Shown here in pieces: positions 34,327 through 45,678 of a stretch of DNA of 64,000 nucleotides. A program made the translations under genes and the position numbers. Numbering within the stretch: position 1 is the stretch's first letter; each line of letters opens with the position of its first letter. This DNA is from Anthopleura xanthogrammica (taxonomy: Eukaryota > Cnidaria > Anthozoa > Actiniaria > Actiniidae), in the NCBI GenBank assembly GCA_964019055.1, contig OZ025217.1, forward strand, positions 6,066,557 to 6,130,556. Reading direction: 5' to 3'. The notes beneath the pieces are model-generated. The model was given only the letters and a program-made list of their open reading frames with translations, was not told the DNA's origin and ran no database searches.

Positions 34327-35791
34327 TAGGATATTTTTCTCTTAATTCTTTATTCTTTACTACCTATGAACCATTTCTTAAAAATACTAAATTTGCTACG
34401 ATTATGGTACAAACGTCTTAGGACGGTGAACTAAAAGTAGGAAAATTATATTTTCCTAGTGCAGTGTTTATCACTAACAGATTGGGAATAGGCGAACTTT
34501 CCTCATTAGCATATTAATTGATGATCATTCATATCATTCACTGAATGTTATCGCGTATCATAGAGACACATTTGAAAATGAGTACTAGAAGTTATGTAGT
34601 TATAAAATATTGCACTCGTAAATATATATATATACGTTTGGGTGGCAAAATAGCCAAATAGAAACGAGGACGGCTAAGAAAAGACTTGGATCCGGCACGT
34701 ATTAGCAGTAGTGGAAAATGTCAACGTTTTACAAGATACTATTAAAATGTTGCTTTTTCAAAATAAAAGCTTTCTATAACAAAGACGTTTTTATTAGAAG
34801 TGAATTTTTCACTTGCACAATCTACTTAGGTTTAATTTTAATTAAAAAAAGTTTTAATTTGTTCGACTGTCAGCTAAGAAAAGAATAAAATAAAAAACTT
34901 TTTTTTTTCTTTCCCAAAAACCTACACCACGTGGGGTTTGGTATCGAAAACAAGGCAAAGTTAGACGTTTAATGACAGAAGAAGTTCAAGTTTCATAAAA
35001 TTGAACTGTTCAAATAACTAGACAAATAAGATTTAAAAGTGTTTGTGTCTCGTTAGCGCTACAAGGCCATTGAGCATCCATGCACGCTGAATTTTGGTTA
35101 TTGCTCTGCACCTTGTAGAGGTGTGTTTCGGCCACTTTACAGGATATTTGGTAAACTTTCTTCAGAATTATCACAAAAAAGAGAAAAACTAAGGAATCCT
35201 GAAAAAAGTCATTATCTTCAAAACACTGAAACGTGGCAAACAACTAAAGGAAAAGGGCTTGTGAATAAAAAAAGATATTAATTAAAAAGAGTTCTAATTT
35301 GTTTGACGTCTACTTAAAAAAGGATGGGATGAAAAATGATGGGATGATTTTTTTTTTCAGGAAAATTTAAACATACACGTGGGGTTTGTTATCAAAAACA
35401 AGGCAAAGTTCAACACTTAATAATAATAACCACATTGATGTTAGTTCAAAATAAAAATAATCTATATTTTCTTATACGAGAACAGAAAACGAAGAGAGAA
35501 CGTAGCCTTTTCTTGATTCACTAGCCCTTTCCGTTTAGTTGTTTTGCCGTTTCAGTGTTTATAATAAATAATAATTTAAAATTTATATTGCGTATGTTCC
35601 ATGGAAAGATGCTCACATGTGTTTTCAAGATAATAATATTTTCAGTTGTTCGTGCTACTTATTACGCTTCTTTCGTGCTTGGCAACCATAAATATTTACG
35701 GTGTTCAGCTTACCCATGAGATTAATATCGCCCTTGACCCCCACAGTTGCCACATATACAACATTGCCTGGTTGCGTAACCAGCGTAGTTG

Positions 35792-35863
35792 GTCCTTGTA
35801 GTGTAGTGGTTAACACGTCGGACTAGTATACCGAAACCGTGGGTTCGAGTCCTGCCAAGGGCA
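35792..35863 (+). tRNA. tRNA gene, anticodon AGT (Thr), left arm copy 3
   Basis: Copy 1 repeated exactly 1794 bp further on in the second long unit. Confidence 0.75.
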
Positions 35864-36048
35864 TATGATATTTTTCTCTTAATTCTTTATTCTATTATTC
35901 ACACCGAACGCATTTCATTTCACTAGTATTATCCTCAATTGTGCGTAAATATTTACGGTGTTCAGCTTACCCATTAGATTAATATCGCCCTGGACCCCCA
36001 CAGATGCCACATATACAACATTGCCTGGCTGCGTAACCAGCGTGGTTG

Positions 36049-36120
36049 GTCCTTGTAGTGTAGTGGTTAACACGTCGGACTAGTATACCGAAACCGTGGG
36101 TTCGAGTCCTGCCAAGGGCA
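36049..36120 (+). tRNA. tRNA gene, anticodon AGT (Thr), left arm copy 4
   Basis: Copy 2 repeated 1794 bp further on. Confidence 0.75.
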
Positions 36121-37487
36121 TAGGATATTTTTCTCTTAATTCTTTATTCTTTACTACCTATGAACCATTTCTTAAAAATACTAAATTTGCTACGATTATG
36201 GTACAAACGTCTTAGGACGGTGAACTAAAAGTAGGAAAATTATATTTTCCTAGTGCAGTGTTTATCACTAACAGATTGGGAATAGGCGAACTTTCCTCAT
36301 TAGCATATTAATTGATGATCATTCATATCATTCACTGAATGTTATCGCGTATCATAGAGACACATTTGAAAATGAGTACTAGAAGTTATGTAGTTATAAA
36401 ATATTGCACTCGTAAATATATATATATACGTTTGGGTGGCAAAATAGCCAAATAGAAACGAGGACGGCTAAGAAAAGACTTGGATCCGGCACGTATTAGC
36501 AGTAGTGGAAAATGTCAACGTTTTACAAGATACTATTAAAATGTTGCTTTTTCAAAATAAAAGCTTTCTATAACAAAGACGTTTTTATTAGAAGTGAATT
36601 TTTCACTTGCACAATCTACTTAGGTTTAATTTTAATTAAAAAAAGTTTTAATTTGTTCGACTGTCAGCTAAGAAAAGAATAAAATAAAAAACTTTTTTTT
36701 TTCTTTCCCAAAAACATACACCACGTGGGGTTTGGTATCGAAAACAAGGCAAAGTTAGACGTTTAATGACAGAAGAAGTTCAAGTTTCATAAAATTGAAC
36801 TGTTCAAATAACTAGACAAATAAGATTTAAAAGTGTTTGTGTCTCGTTAGCGCTACAAGGCCATTGAGCATCCATGCACACTGAATTTTGGTTATTGCTC
36901 TGCACCTTGTAGAGGTGTGTTTCGGCCACTTTACAGGATATTTGGTAAACTTTCTTCAGAATTATCACAAAAAAGAGAAAAACTAAGGAATCCTGAAAAA
37001 AGTCATTATCTTCAAAACACTGAAACGTGGCAAACAACTAAAGGGAAAGGGCTTGTTAATCAAAAGAAGGCAACATTCTGTCTTTGGCTATTTAAATTGT
37101 ACAAGAAAAGATTTTTCTATTTTTTTGAACTGACATCAAGGTGGTTATTATGTAGTTTCTGTAGTTTTCTGCTTTTTTTAAAACAAGCTTGATATCAATC
37201 GGCCTATCGCCTCGTGCTACTCATTACCCTGTAAACTAAAAAAAGGCCGATCAAATGAAAAAAAACCGATTTTTTTCTGCACGAAAACATGCACGTGGGG
37301 TATCAAAAACAAGGCAAAGTTTGTTACGCATTTGCTGCTTCTGAAAACCGGATAATTCAGTTTTTGCCGTTCTCTCAGTCGCTTCGAGGCACCCACATTT
37401 GATTTAGACTGAGATGCTACAATGAGAGGGTACATAAGTTAAGAATGGATTACACTCAATAGTTATTTTCTGTTTCGATTTCACTAT

Positions 37488-38941
37488 TAAATAGAGGATA
37501 TTACATGGTCACGCGGAGATACAAATCTTATCTTCAAGTGTTGATATTATCTCTCACGAGTGAGCACAGCGAACGAGTGAGAGATAATATCAGCACGAGA
37601 AGATAAAATTCGTATCTCCAAGCGGCCATGTAATGTTCTGTTTATTATATGAAATCTTCAATGAAAAATAATGGAGAATTTGAGACTTGCTGAGCAAAAA
37701 GTCGAAATTTGACACCACCAGTGTTGATATAAATCGTATCCCCACTGGCCACTGGTGGGAGTGGGGATATCAATTTTATCATTTTGATGTCACTCAATAT
37801 CACACTCTATTTCATATAATAAATTCTATTATTATATGGATATGAGTGTTTTACTGTAAAATACGCCACTCGTAGATCTCATACGAAACTACATCCGGGG
37901 TACGGTGGACATATTTTCCATATCCTCACTAGTGAGGATATCGATGACGTCATTCCTTGGTTTTCCCCGCTCATTTCGGCGCGAGTTGTCAAAACACTAG
38001 TCAGACAAAATGGCGAGATTTGTAAAAGTCACAGACGAATACATCAAATCTTTCAGCGAACAACAGGAGAACGAAAATACAAAGAAAAAGACACTTTATG
38101 ACCTGAGAATATTCAACGAATTTCTCCTAAGTGAACAGGAAAACCGAGAGATTCATACAATTCCTCCGAAAGAATTACAAGATCTTGCAGTCAGGTTTGT
38201 CCTTGGCGTACGAAAGAAAAACGGTGAAGAGTACGAACCATTTTCTATAAGAGCTTATTTTACAAAGCGTAGACCGCCACCTTCGTAAAAATGGGTACTC
38301 TTATTCACTACTGAATGACAAAGAGTTCAATGAAGTCCAAGACATTCTCAAAAAAAAAAAAAACCAGCTAAAATCCATTGGTAAAGGCAATAAGCCGAAC
38401 AGTGCCGATCCTATCACAGACGAACTAATAGAGCAGTTTCATAGTGAAGGTATCCTTGGAAATAAAACTCCTAGAGCGCTGTTGAACACAGTTTGGATGA
38501 ACAATTGTGTATGCTTCGGAATGAGACCTGGAAAAGAACAGCGAGATCTCTGCTGGGGTGATTTACAGCTAAAAACTAACACAGAGGGAGTTCGCTACGT
38601 GGAGTTTGCCATCGAGCGCCAAACAAAAACTCGAGCCGGCGAAAACCCGAGAAATGTGAGAGAGAAAAAGCCAAAGATGTATGAAAAATGTGATAATCCC
38701 GATAGATGTCCAGTATTAACTTACTTGGCTTACAAAGAACAAAGACCGTCCGAAATGATGAAAGACGATTCACCATTTTATCTAGCCGTAAACCTGACAG
38801 AACTTCCGAGGCCAGGAAAATGCTGAATCAAAGCTTCTCCTTTAGGAGTCAATTCCTTCGCTACGCTCACTCGTGAAATCTTTTTTTCCATTCGAAGATA
38901 AACTTCATATGTTCGCGCCACCGTGTAATATCCTCTATTTA
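37488..38941. mobile_element. TIR element carrying a tyrosine-recombinase-like ORF, left arm
   Basis: The ends TAAATAGAGGATATTACA and its complement at 38941 delimit 1454 bp. TA directly flanks the AATAGAGG ends, a possible TA duplication. The left 150 bp is itself a hairpin (GGAGATACAAATCTTATC and its complement). A second fold-back with TTTATTATATGAAATC ends (about 37637-37830) is nested inside. The coding part is 38010-38826. Partner at 45679-47132. Confidence 0.7.
38010..38826 (+). pseudogene. DUF3504/Crypton-like tyrosine recombinase, frameshifted and truncated, left arm
   Basis: Frame 1 (38010-38288) has the N-terminal domain with NENTKKKTLYDLRIF and VRKKNGEEYEP. About 38260 the frame shifts; homology continues in another frame to the stop at 38824-38826, with NTVWMNN, GMRPGKEQRDLCWGDL (first catalytic Arg region), ERQTKTR, CPVLTYLAY and SPFYLAVN. 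The C-terminal HxxR and Tyr motifs of a tyrosine recombinase are absent, so it cannot be an active integrase as it stands. A run of 14 A lies in frame 2. The same frameshift is in the right-arm copy, so it predates the inverted duplication. Confidence 0.75.
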
Positions 38942-39274
38942 TCTTATTGTGATTTGACGATGATATCTTCTTTTTATCCTATCTTAAGTAGCCTCCCATC
39001 GAGGGAATTTATTTTCCTGTTTCGAAATTCTCCTCAGTTATATTTGTATATTTGCCGGCGTATATTCCATTTTTGCTGACATCCCTGTAATGTATGATGT
39101 AATGTATGCTAATTTATGCATGAGTGCGTAGTCACGTGATAATAAAGCAGGACTCGAGTGGAAGCACATGGCGTGTAGTATTTATGAATATAACATGGTG
39201 TCAGAACTGTAGTTTTCTCTTGATAAAATTAACATTAGAATAGGAAAATCAATGAAATAGAAACTTAAAGAAAC

Positions 39275-41761
39275 ATGGAAGCGATATCAGGAGCAGGAGT
39301 CCCGAAAATGGATTGGAACAGCGCCGATTTGCCGAGTTCGTGGCGAACATTCAAGCAGCATGTGGAATTTATGTTTTCAGGGCCGTTAAACAAGAAATCC
39401 GAAGAGGAAAAGTGCAGTTATCTGATGATTTGGGTAGGTGATAAAGGCCGTGATATATATAATACGTGGAGCCTTACAGCAGAGGAAAAGAAAAAGCTGG
39501 AAACCTACTACAATAAATATGAAGCACACGTAGAGCCCAAGTCAAATGTTGTGTTCACCAGATACAAGTTCAACGAGAGAGTACAAAGGGAAAACGAATC
39601 CTTTGACCAATATATTACTGAATTAAAGCTCCTAGCCAGACACTGTAGATATACAGATCAAGATGACATGATTAGAGACAGAATCGTGTTTGGATGTAAA
39701 TCAGTTAAAGTAAGAGAAGAGTTGATCAAACAAGGTTCGGAGTTAACCCTACAGAAAGCAATAGACATTGCAAGAACACAAGAAATCTCACAAGCACAGC
39801 TTAAATCGATGGCCGGAGCCGAACAAGTTAACAATATAAGAAGACAGGAAGATAAGAAACGCAATACCAAAGAAAGACCGCCAGGGAAGAAGAAAACTCC
39901 AGAGGCTAAGCAATCTAAGAGTACTAAGTCAAGTGCCAACACACGAAAACCTTGTTCAAGATGTGGTACCAGACATGAATACAAGAAATGCCCTGCTTAT
40001 GGTAAGGAATGTTTAAAATGCAAAAAGCCTAATCACTTTGCAAAGATGTGCCAGTCATCAGATGTTCATAATATAGATGAGGAAAGTGATGATGATTATG
40101 AAGACATAGAAGAAGATTTTTATGCAGGCTGTATTGACAAAATAACACAAACACAGGTGAATACAGTCAACTTTGCTGATGAATGGACTGAAACACTCCA
40201 AATAAATCAGCAATCCTGCAAGGTGCAACTAGATACAGGATCGATGTGCAATATTATTTCCACTAATAGCTTGAAGAAGCTTAAAGTCCAACAGCCAATG
40301 CAGAAAGCCAATTCCAGACTGAGAACCTTCTCAGGACATGTCATGCACCCTATTGGGAAAGTACAACTCAAGTGTCACCACAAAAGACAAGATTACTGGC
40401 TGGAATTCCAGGTCATAGAGCAAGATGCACAAACCATTATAGGAGCACAGTCATGTAAACGACTGGGACTGATCAAAAGAGTGCACAATGTGCAGAATGT
40501 AACAGAAAGCACAGATAATCCGAAGACAGACGACAAGGGAAAACCACAAAAAGAGCCCAGTAAAAGCCTCCCAGAGATGCTACGTGAATATCCTGATGTG
40601 TTTCAAGGACTAGGCTGCCTGCCTGGAGAGCACAAGATTCAATTAGACCCAAGTGTAAAGCCTGTGGTACACCCACCCAGAAAAGTTCCACTGGCCATAA
40701 GAGACAAGGTCAAAGAGGAACTTGACAGAATGGAGGAATTAGGAGTAGTCTCCAGACAGACAGAACCAACTGAATGGGTTAGTAGTATGGTTACAGTTGT
40801 GAAACCCAACAAGGTGCGTATATGCATTGATCCTAGAGATCTAAACACAGCCATAAAGAGAAAACATTATCCCATGAAGTCGATTGAAGAAGTGCTAGCT
40901 GGGATAAAAGATGCAAAGATCTTTAGTGTGCTAGATGCCACATCAGGCTTCTGGCAGATCAAGTTAGATGAGACAAGCTCCAAGCTTTGCATTGTCAACA
41001 CGCCATTTGGTAGATACAGATTCAATAGACTACCATTTGGTATCAAGTCAGCCCCAGAGGTCTTTCAGAAAATTATGACAGACCTCATGAGTGGTATCCT
41101 ACATACAGAAGTAGTGGTAGATGATATCTTGGTGTGGGGCACAGAGGAAAATGAGCATGACCAGAGCCTCAGACAGGTCTTAGACAGAGCAAGAGAGTCA
41201 AATCTAAAGCTCAGCTTAAAGAAGTGCAAAGTAAAGAGAGAAGAAGTGCAATACATAGGTCATGTATTGTCCAAAGATGGAATCAAGCCAGACCCAGAAA
41301 AGGTGAGAGCAGTTGAATCCATGAATGCACCATCTAATGTCAAGGAGCTGAGAACATTTCTTGGATTCATACAGTACCTTGCAAAGTTCATACCTAACCT
41401 ATCTGAAGTGAGTGCACCATTGAGAGAGCTTCTAGTGAAAAATGTAGCTTGGCACTGGGAAGATCCCCAAGAGGAGAGTTTCAATAAGTTGAAACAATTA
41501 GCATCCCAAGCCCCAGTTCTTGGTTTCTATGACCCAGAAGGGCCCATCATCCTGCAAGTAGATGCTAGCTCAAAGGGTTTAGGAGCAGTAATAAGCCAGA
41601 ATGAGAAACCCATTGCCTATGCATCAAGAGCGCTTACTGAAGCCCAACAGAAATACGCACAGATAGAGAAAGAGACCCTAGCAGTCGCATACGGTCTACA
41701 AAAGTTCCATCAGTACTTATACGGACGAACTGTGACAATAGAATCGATCACAAGCCTCTAG
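39275..41761 (+). pseudogene. Gag-Pol of gypsy-type element (left), frameshifted in RNase H
   Basis: 828 codons. The Gag region is followed by two zinc knuckles (CSRCGTRHEYKKC and CLKCKKPNHFAKMC), an aspartic protease with LDTGSMCNII, and RT with catalytic VVDD (in EVVVDDILVWG). RNase H then begins (LQVDASSKGLGAV). A one-base deletion near 41745, relative to the right-arm copy, shifts the frame and ends it at 41761. It encodes replication of the retroelement; this copy is broken. Confidence 0.9.
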
Positions 41762-41811
41762 AATACATTCTAAACAGACCGGTTCATCTAGCACCACCCA
41801 GGATCCAACGT

Positions 41812-42590
41812 ATGATGATGAAGATGATGAGGTACGACTACAAGGTAATCTACAAGCCAGGTAAAGAAATGTACATCAGTGATGCATTAAGTAGATCCTA
41901 CCTCCCAGAAACAACAGAACCTCTGGAAGAAGAGTATGATGTTAATGAGGTACTGTTAAATGTACATCTGCCAATGAGCACTGACAAGTACAAGCAATTC
42001 CAACGAGCAACAGCAGAGGACCAAGTAATGGTCAAGCTACAAGATGCAGTCTTAGATGGATGGCCAGCCACAAAGGCAGAGCTCCCTACTGATATCCGGC
42101 AGTATTGGAACCATAGAGACGAGATCTCATGTATCGATGGCCTTCTGTTCAAGGGACACAAAGTCATAGTCCCACACCAGCTCAGAAGACAAATGCTGGA
42201 AAAGATCCATGAATCTCACCTTGGTATAGTCAAATGCAAGCAAAGGGCTAGAGACGTACTATTTTGGCCGGGAATGTCAAGCCAAATAGAAGAGAAGGTA
42301 TCTAAATGCCCTACCTGCTGTCAGTACAAAAGGAGCAATCCCAAAGAGCCAATGATAACAGCAGAAATTCCAGAACGACCTTGGTCAAAGATCGGAGCAG
42401 ATCTTTTTGAATACAACGGTGCCACTTATTTGCTAACTGTTGACTATTATTCCAAGTGGCCTGAAATTGCAAGACTGGATGGACTTACCAGCAAGCATGT
42501 CATAGTCCAGCTAAAGAGCCAGATATCGAGATATGGCATACCGGATGAAGTGGTTTCAGATAATGGGCCACAGTTTGCAAGTGCAGAATT
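41812..42590 (+). pseudogene. End of RNase H and integrase, truncated (left gypsy element)
   Basis: The frame continues Pol after the frameshift: the tail of RNase H, then the integrase zinc finger (HESHLGIVK ... CPTCC) and core with the first two catalytic Asp (ADLFEYNG, SDNGPQFAS). The Glu of the DDE triad and everything after are lost at the palindrome junction. The open frame runs on to 42663 in inverted-arm sequence, which is meaningless. Confidence 0.85.
42029..42590. other. Unique spacer at the centre of the inverted repeat
   Basis: 562 bp not repeated in either arm. It is part of the integrase region of the left gypsy element, continuing in frame from the left arm. The join to the right arm is at GCAGAATTTT|ACTTGG. 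Confidence 0.9.
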
Positions 42591-45345
42591 TTACTTGGTC
42601 CTCTGCTGTTGCTCGTTGGAATTGCTTGTACTTGTCAGTGCTCATTGGCAGATGTACATTTAACAGTACCTCATTAACATCATACTCTTCTTCCAGAGGT
42701 TCTGTTGTTTCTGGGAGGTAGGATCTACTTAATGCATCACTGATGTACATTTCTTTACCTGGCTTGTAGATTACCTTGTAGTCGTACCTCATCATCTTCA
42801 TCATCATACGTTGGATCCTGGGTGGTGCTAGATGAACCGGTCTGTTTAGAATGTATTCTAGAGGCTTGTGATCTGATTCTATTGTCACAGTTCGTCCGTA
42901 TAAGTACTGATGGAACTTCTGTAGACCGTATGCGACTGCTAGGGTCTCTTTCTCTATCTGTGCGTATTTCTGTTGGGCTTCAGTAAGCGCTCTTGATGCA
43001 TAGGCAATGGGTTTCTCATTCTGGCTTATTACTGCTCCTAAACCCTTTGAGCTAGCATCTACTTGCAGGGTGATGGGCCCTTCTGGGTCATAGAAACCAA
43101 GAACTGGGGCTTGGGATGCTAATTGTTTCAACTTATTGAAACTCTCCTCTTGGGGATCTTCCCAGTGCCAAGCTACATTTTTCACTAGAAGCTCTCTCAA
43201 TGGTGCACTCACTTCAGATAGGTTAGGTATGAACTTTGCAAGGTACTGTATGAATCCAAGAAATGTTCTCAGCTCCTTGACATTAGATGGTGCATTCATG
43301 GATTCAACTGCTCTCACCTTTTCTGGGTCTGGCTTGATTCCATCTTTGGACAATACATGACCTATGTATTGCACTTCTTCTCTCTTTACTTTGCACTTCT
43401 TTAAGCTGAGCTTTAGATTTGACTCTCTTGCTCTGTCTAAGACCTGTCTGAGGCTCTGGTCATGCTCATTTTCCTCTGTGCCCCACACCAAGATATCATC
43501 TACCACTACTTCTGTATGTAGGATACCACTCATGAGGTCTGTCATAATTTTCTGAAAGACCTCTGGGGCTGACTTGATACCAAATGGTAGTCTATTGAAT
43601 CTGTATCTACCAAATGGCGTGTTGACAATGCAAAGCTTGGAGCTTGTCTCATCTAACTTGATCTGCCAGAAGCCTGATGTGGCATCTAGCACACTAAAGA
43701 TCTTTGCATCTTTTATCCCAGCTAGCACTTCTTCAATCGACTTCATGGGATAATGTTTTCTCTTTATGGCTGTGTTTAGATCTCTAGGATCAATGCATAT
43801 ACGCACCTTGTTGGGTTTCACAACTGTAACCATACTACTAACCCATTCAGTTGGTTCTGTCTGTCTGGAGACTACTCCTAATTCCTCCATTCTGTCAAGT
43901 TCCTCTTTGACCTTGTCTCTTATGGCCAGTGGAACTTTTCTGGGTGGGTGTACCACAGGCTTTACACTTGGGTCTAATTGAATCTTGTGCTCTCCAGGCA
44001 GGCAGCCTAGTCCTTGAAACACATCAGGATATTCACGTAGCATCTCTGGGAGGCTTTTACTGGGCTCTTTTTGTGGTTTTCCCTTGTCGTCTGTCTTCGG
44101 ATTATCTGTGCTTTCTGTTACATTCTGCACATTGTGCACTCTTTTGATCAGTCCCAGTCGTTTACATGACTGTGCTCCTATAATGGTTTGTGCATCTTGC
44201 TCTATGACCTGGAATTCCAGCCAGTAATCTTGTCTTTTGTGGTGACACTTGAGTTGTACTTTCCCAATAGGGTGCATGACATGTCCTGAGAAGGTTCTCA
44301 GTCTGGAATTGGCTTTCTGCATTGGCTGTTGGACTTTAAGCTTCTTCAAGCTATTAGTGGAAATAATATTGCACATCGATCCTGTATCTAGTTGCACCTT
44401 GCAGGATTGCTGATTTATTTGGAGTGTTTCAGTCCATTCATCAGCAAAGTTGACTGTATTCACCTGTGTTTGTGTTATTTTGTCAATACAGCCTGCATAA
44501 AAATCTTCTTCTATGTCTTCATAATCATCATCACTTTCCTCATCTATATTATGAACATCTGATGACTGGCACATCTTTGCAAAGTGATTAGGCTTTTTGC
44601 ATTTTAAACATTCCTTACCATAAGCAGGGCATTTCTTGTATTCATGTCTGGTACCACATCTTGAACAAGGTTTTCGTGTGTTGGCACTTGACTTAGTACT
44701 CTTAGATTGCTTAGCCTCTGGAGTTTTCTTCTTCCCTGGCGGTCTTTCTTTGGTATTGCGTTTCTTATCTTCCTGTCTGCTTATATTGTTAACTTGTTCG
44801 GCTCCGGCCATCGATTTAAGCTGTGCTTGTGAGATTTCTTGTGTTCTTGCAATGTCTATTGCTTTCTGTAGGGTTAACTCCGAACCTTGTTTGATCAACT
44901 CTTCTCTTACTTTAACTGATTTACATCCAAACACGATTCTGTCTCTAATCATGTCATCTTGATCTGTATATCTACAGTGTCTGGCTAGGAGCTTTAATTC
45001 AGTAATATATTGGTCAAAGGATTCGTTTTCCCTTTGTACTCTCTCGTTGAACTTGTATCTGGTGAACACAACATTTGACTTGGGCTCTACGTGTGCTTCA
45101 TATTTATTGTAGTAGGTTTCCAGCTTTTTCTTTTCCTCTGCTGTAAGGCTCCACGTATTATATATATCACGGCCTTTATCACCTACCCAAATCATCAGAT
45201 AACTGCACTTTTCCTCTTCGGATTTCTTGTTTAACGGCCCTGAAAACATAAATTCCACATGCTGCTTGAATGTTCGCCACGAACTCGGCAAATCGGCGCT
45301 GTTCCAATCCATTTTCGGGACTCCTGCTCCTGATATCGCTTCCAT
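42556..45345 (-). pseudogene. Gag-Pol of gypsy-type element (right), open to the junction
   Basis: 929 codons with the same domains as the left copy and no RNase H frameshift. The frame crosses 42591 into spacer sequence and ends at 42556, adding a few unrelated residues; integrase is missing. Scattered substitutions relative to the left copy (for example NNISRQED for NNIRRQED) show the arms are not identical. Confidence 0.9.
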
Positions 45346-45534
45346 GTTTCTTTAAGTTTCTATTTCATTGATTTTCCTATTCTAATGTTAATTTTATCAA
45401 GAGAAAACTACAGTTCTGACACCATGTTATATTCATAAATACTACACGCCATGTGCTTCCACTCGAGTCCTGCTTTATTATCACGTGACTACGCACTCAT
45501 GCATAAATTAGCATACATTACATCATACATTACA
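42591..45534 (-). mobile_element. Inverted copy of the gypsy-type element, right arm
   Basis: Mirror of 39086-42028: LTR 45425-45534, then gag-pol 45345 downward. It stops at the junction 42591, before the integrase. Confidence 0.85.
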
Positions 45535-45678
45535 GGGATGTCAGCAAAAATGGAATATACGCCGGCAAATATACAAATATAACTGAGGAGAATTTCGAAA
45601 CAGGAAAATAAATTCCCTCGATGGGAGGCTACTTAAGATAGGATAAAAAGAAGATATCATCGTCAAATCACAATAAGA

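Larger units (their letters stand above)
32115..37069. repeat. Three-unit tandem array (1367 + 1794 + 1794 bp), left arm
   Basis: Units start with TTAATTAAAAAGAGTTC at 32115, 33482 and 35276. Units 2 and 3 are almost identical and carry a ~470-bp block with two tRNA genes. Unit 1 lacks that block and has CACCCGCGTGCATCCATGC instead. The 77-residue ORF found in each unit on the minus strand is not believed to be a gene. Confidence 0.9.
27474..42028. repeat. Left arm of the giant inverted repeat (14,555 bp)
   Basis: Base p pairs with base 84620-p over most of the inner part (84619-p for the last 283 bp, after a one-base indel). It pairs with 82826-p outside the extra 1794-bp unit, and 82491-p beyond a ~334-bp extra insertion. 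The outer edge is AATAGAGTAATAATAC; the inner edge is CCAAGTAA. Every feature inside has a reversed partner at 42591-55017, apart from one 1794-bp unit and the 28981-29313 insertion. Confidence 0.95.
39086..42590 (+). mobile_element. Ty3/gypsy-type LTR retrotransposon, 3'-truncated at the palindrome centre
   Basis: A short 5' LTR (39086-39195, starting TGTAATG, AATAAA at 39141, ending TAACA) is followed by a primer-site-like TGGTGTCAGAA. One gag-pol frame starts at 39275. The element ends inside integrase at 42590, where the inverted arm begins; no 3' LTR or polypurine tract is present. Confidence 0.85.

Noticed and set aside
37217..37435. 72-residue ORF mirrored at 47185-47403
   Set aside because: No ATG context, domain or splice signals; only palindrome conservation.
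39658..39984. 108-residue antisense ORF over the gypsy gag region, and other antisense ORFs mirrored at 43136-44962
   Set aside because: Shadows of gag-pol on the opposite strand.
42533..42721. ORF crossing the palindrome junction
   Set aside because: A chance fusion of integrase sense sequence with antisense RNase H-side sequence.
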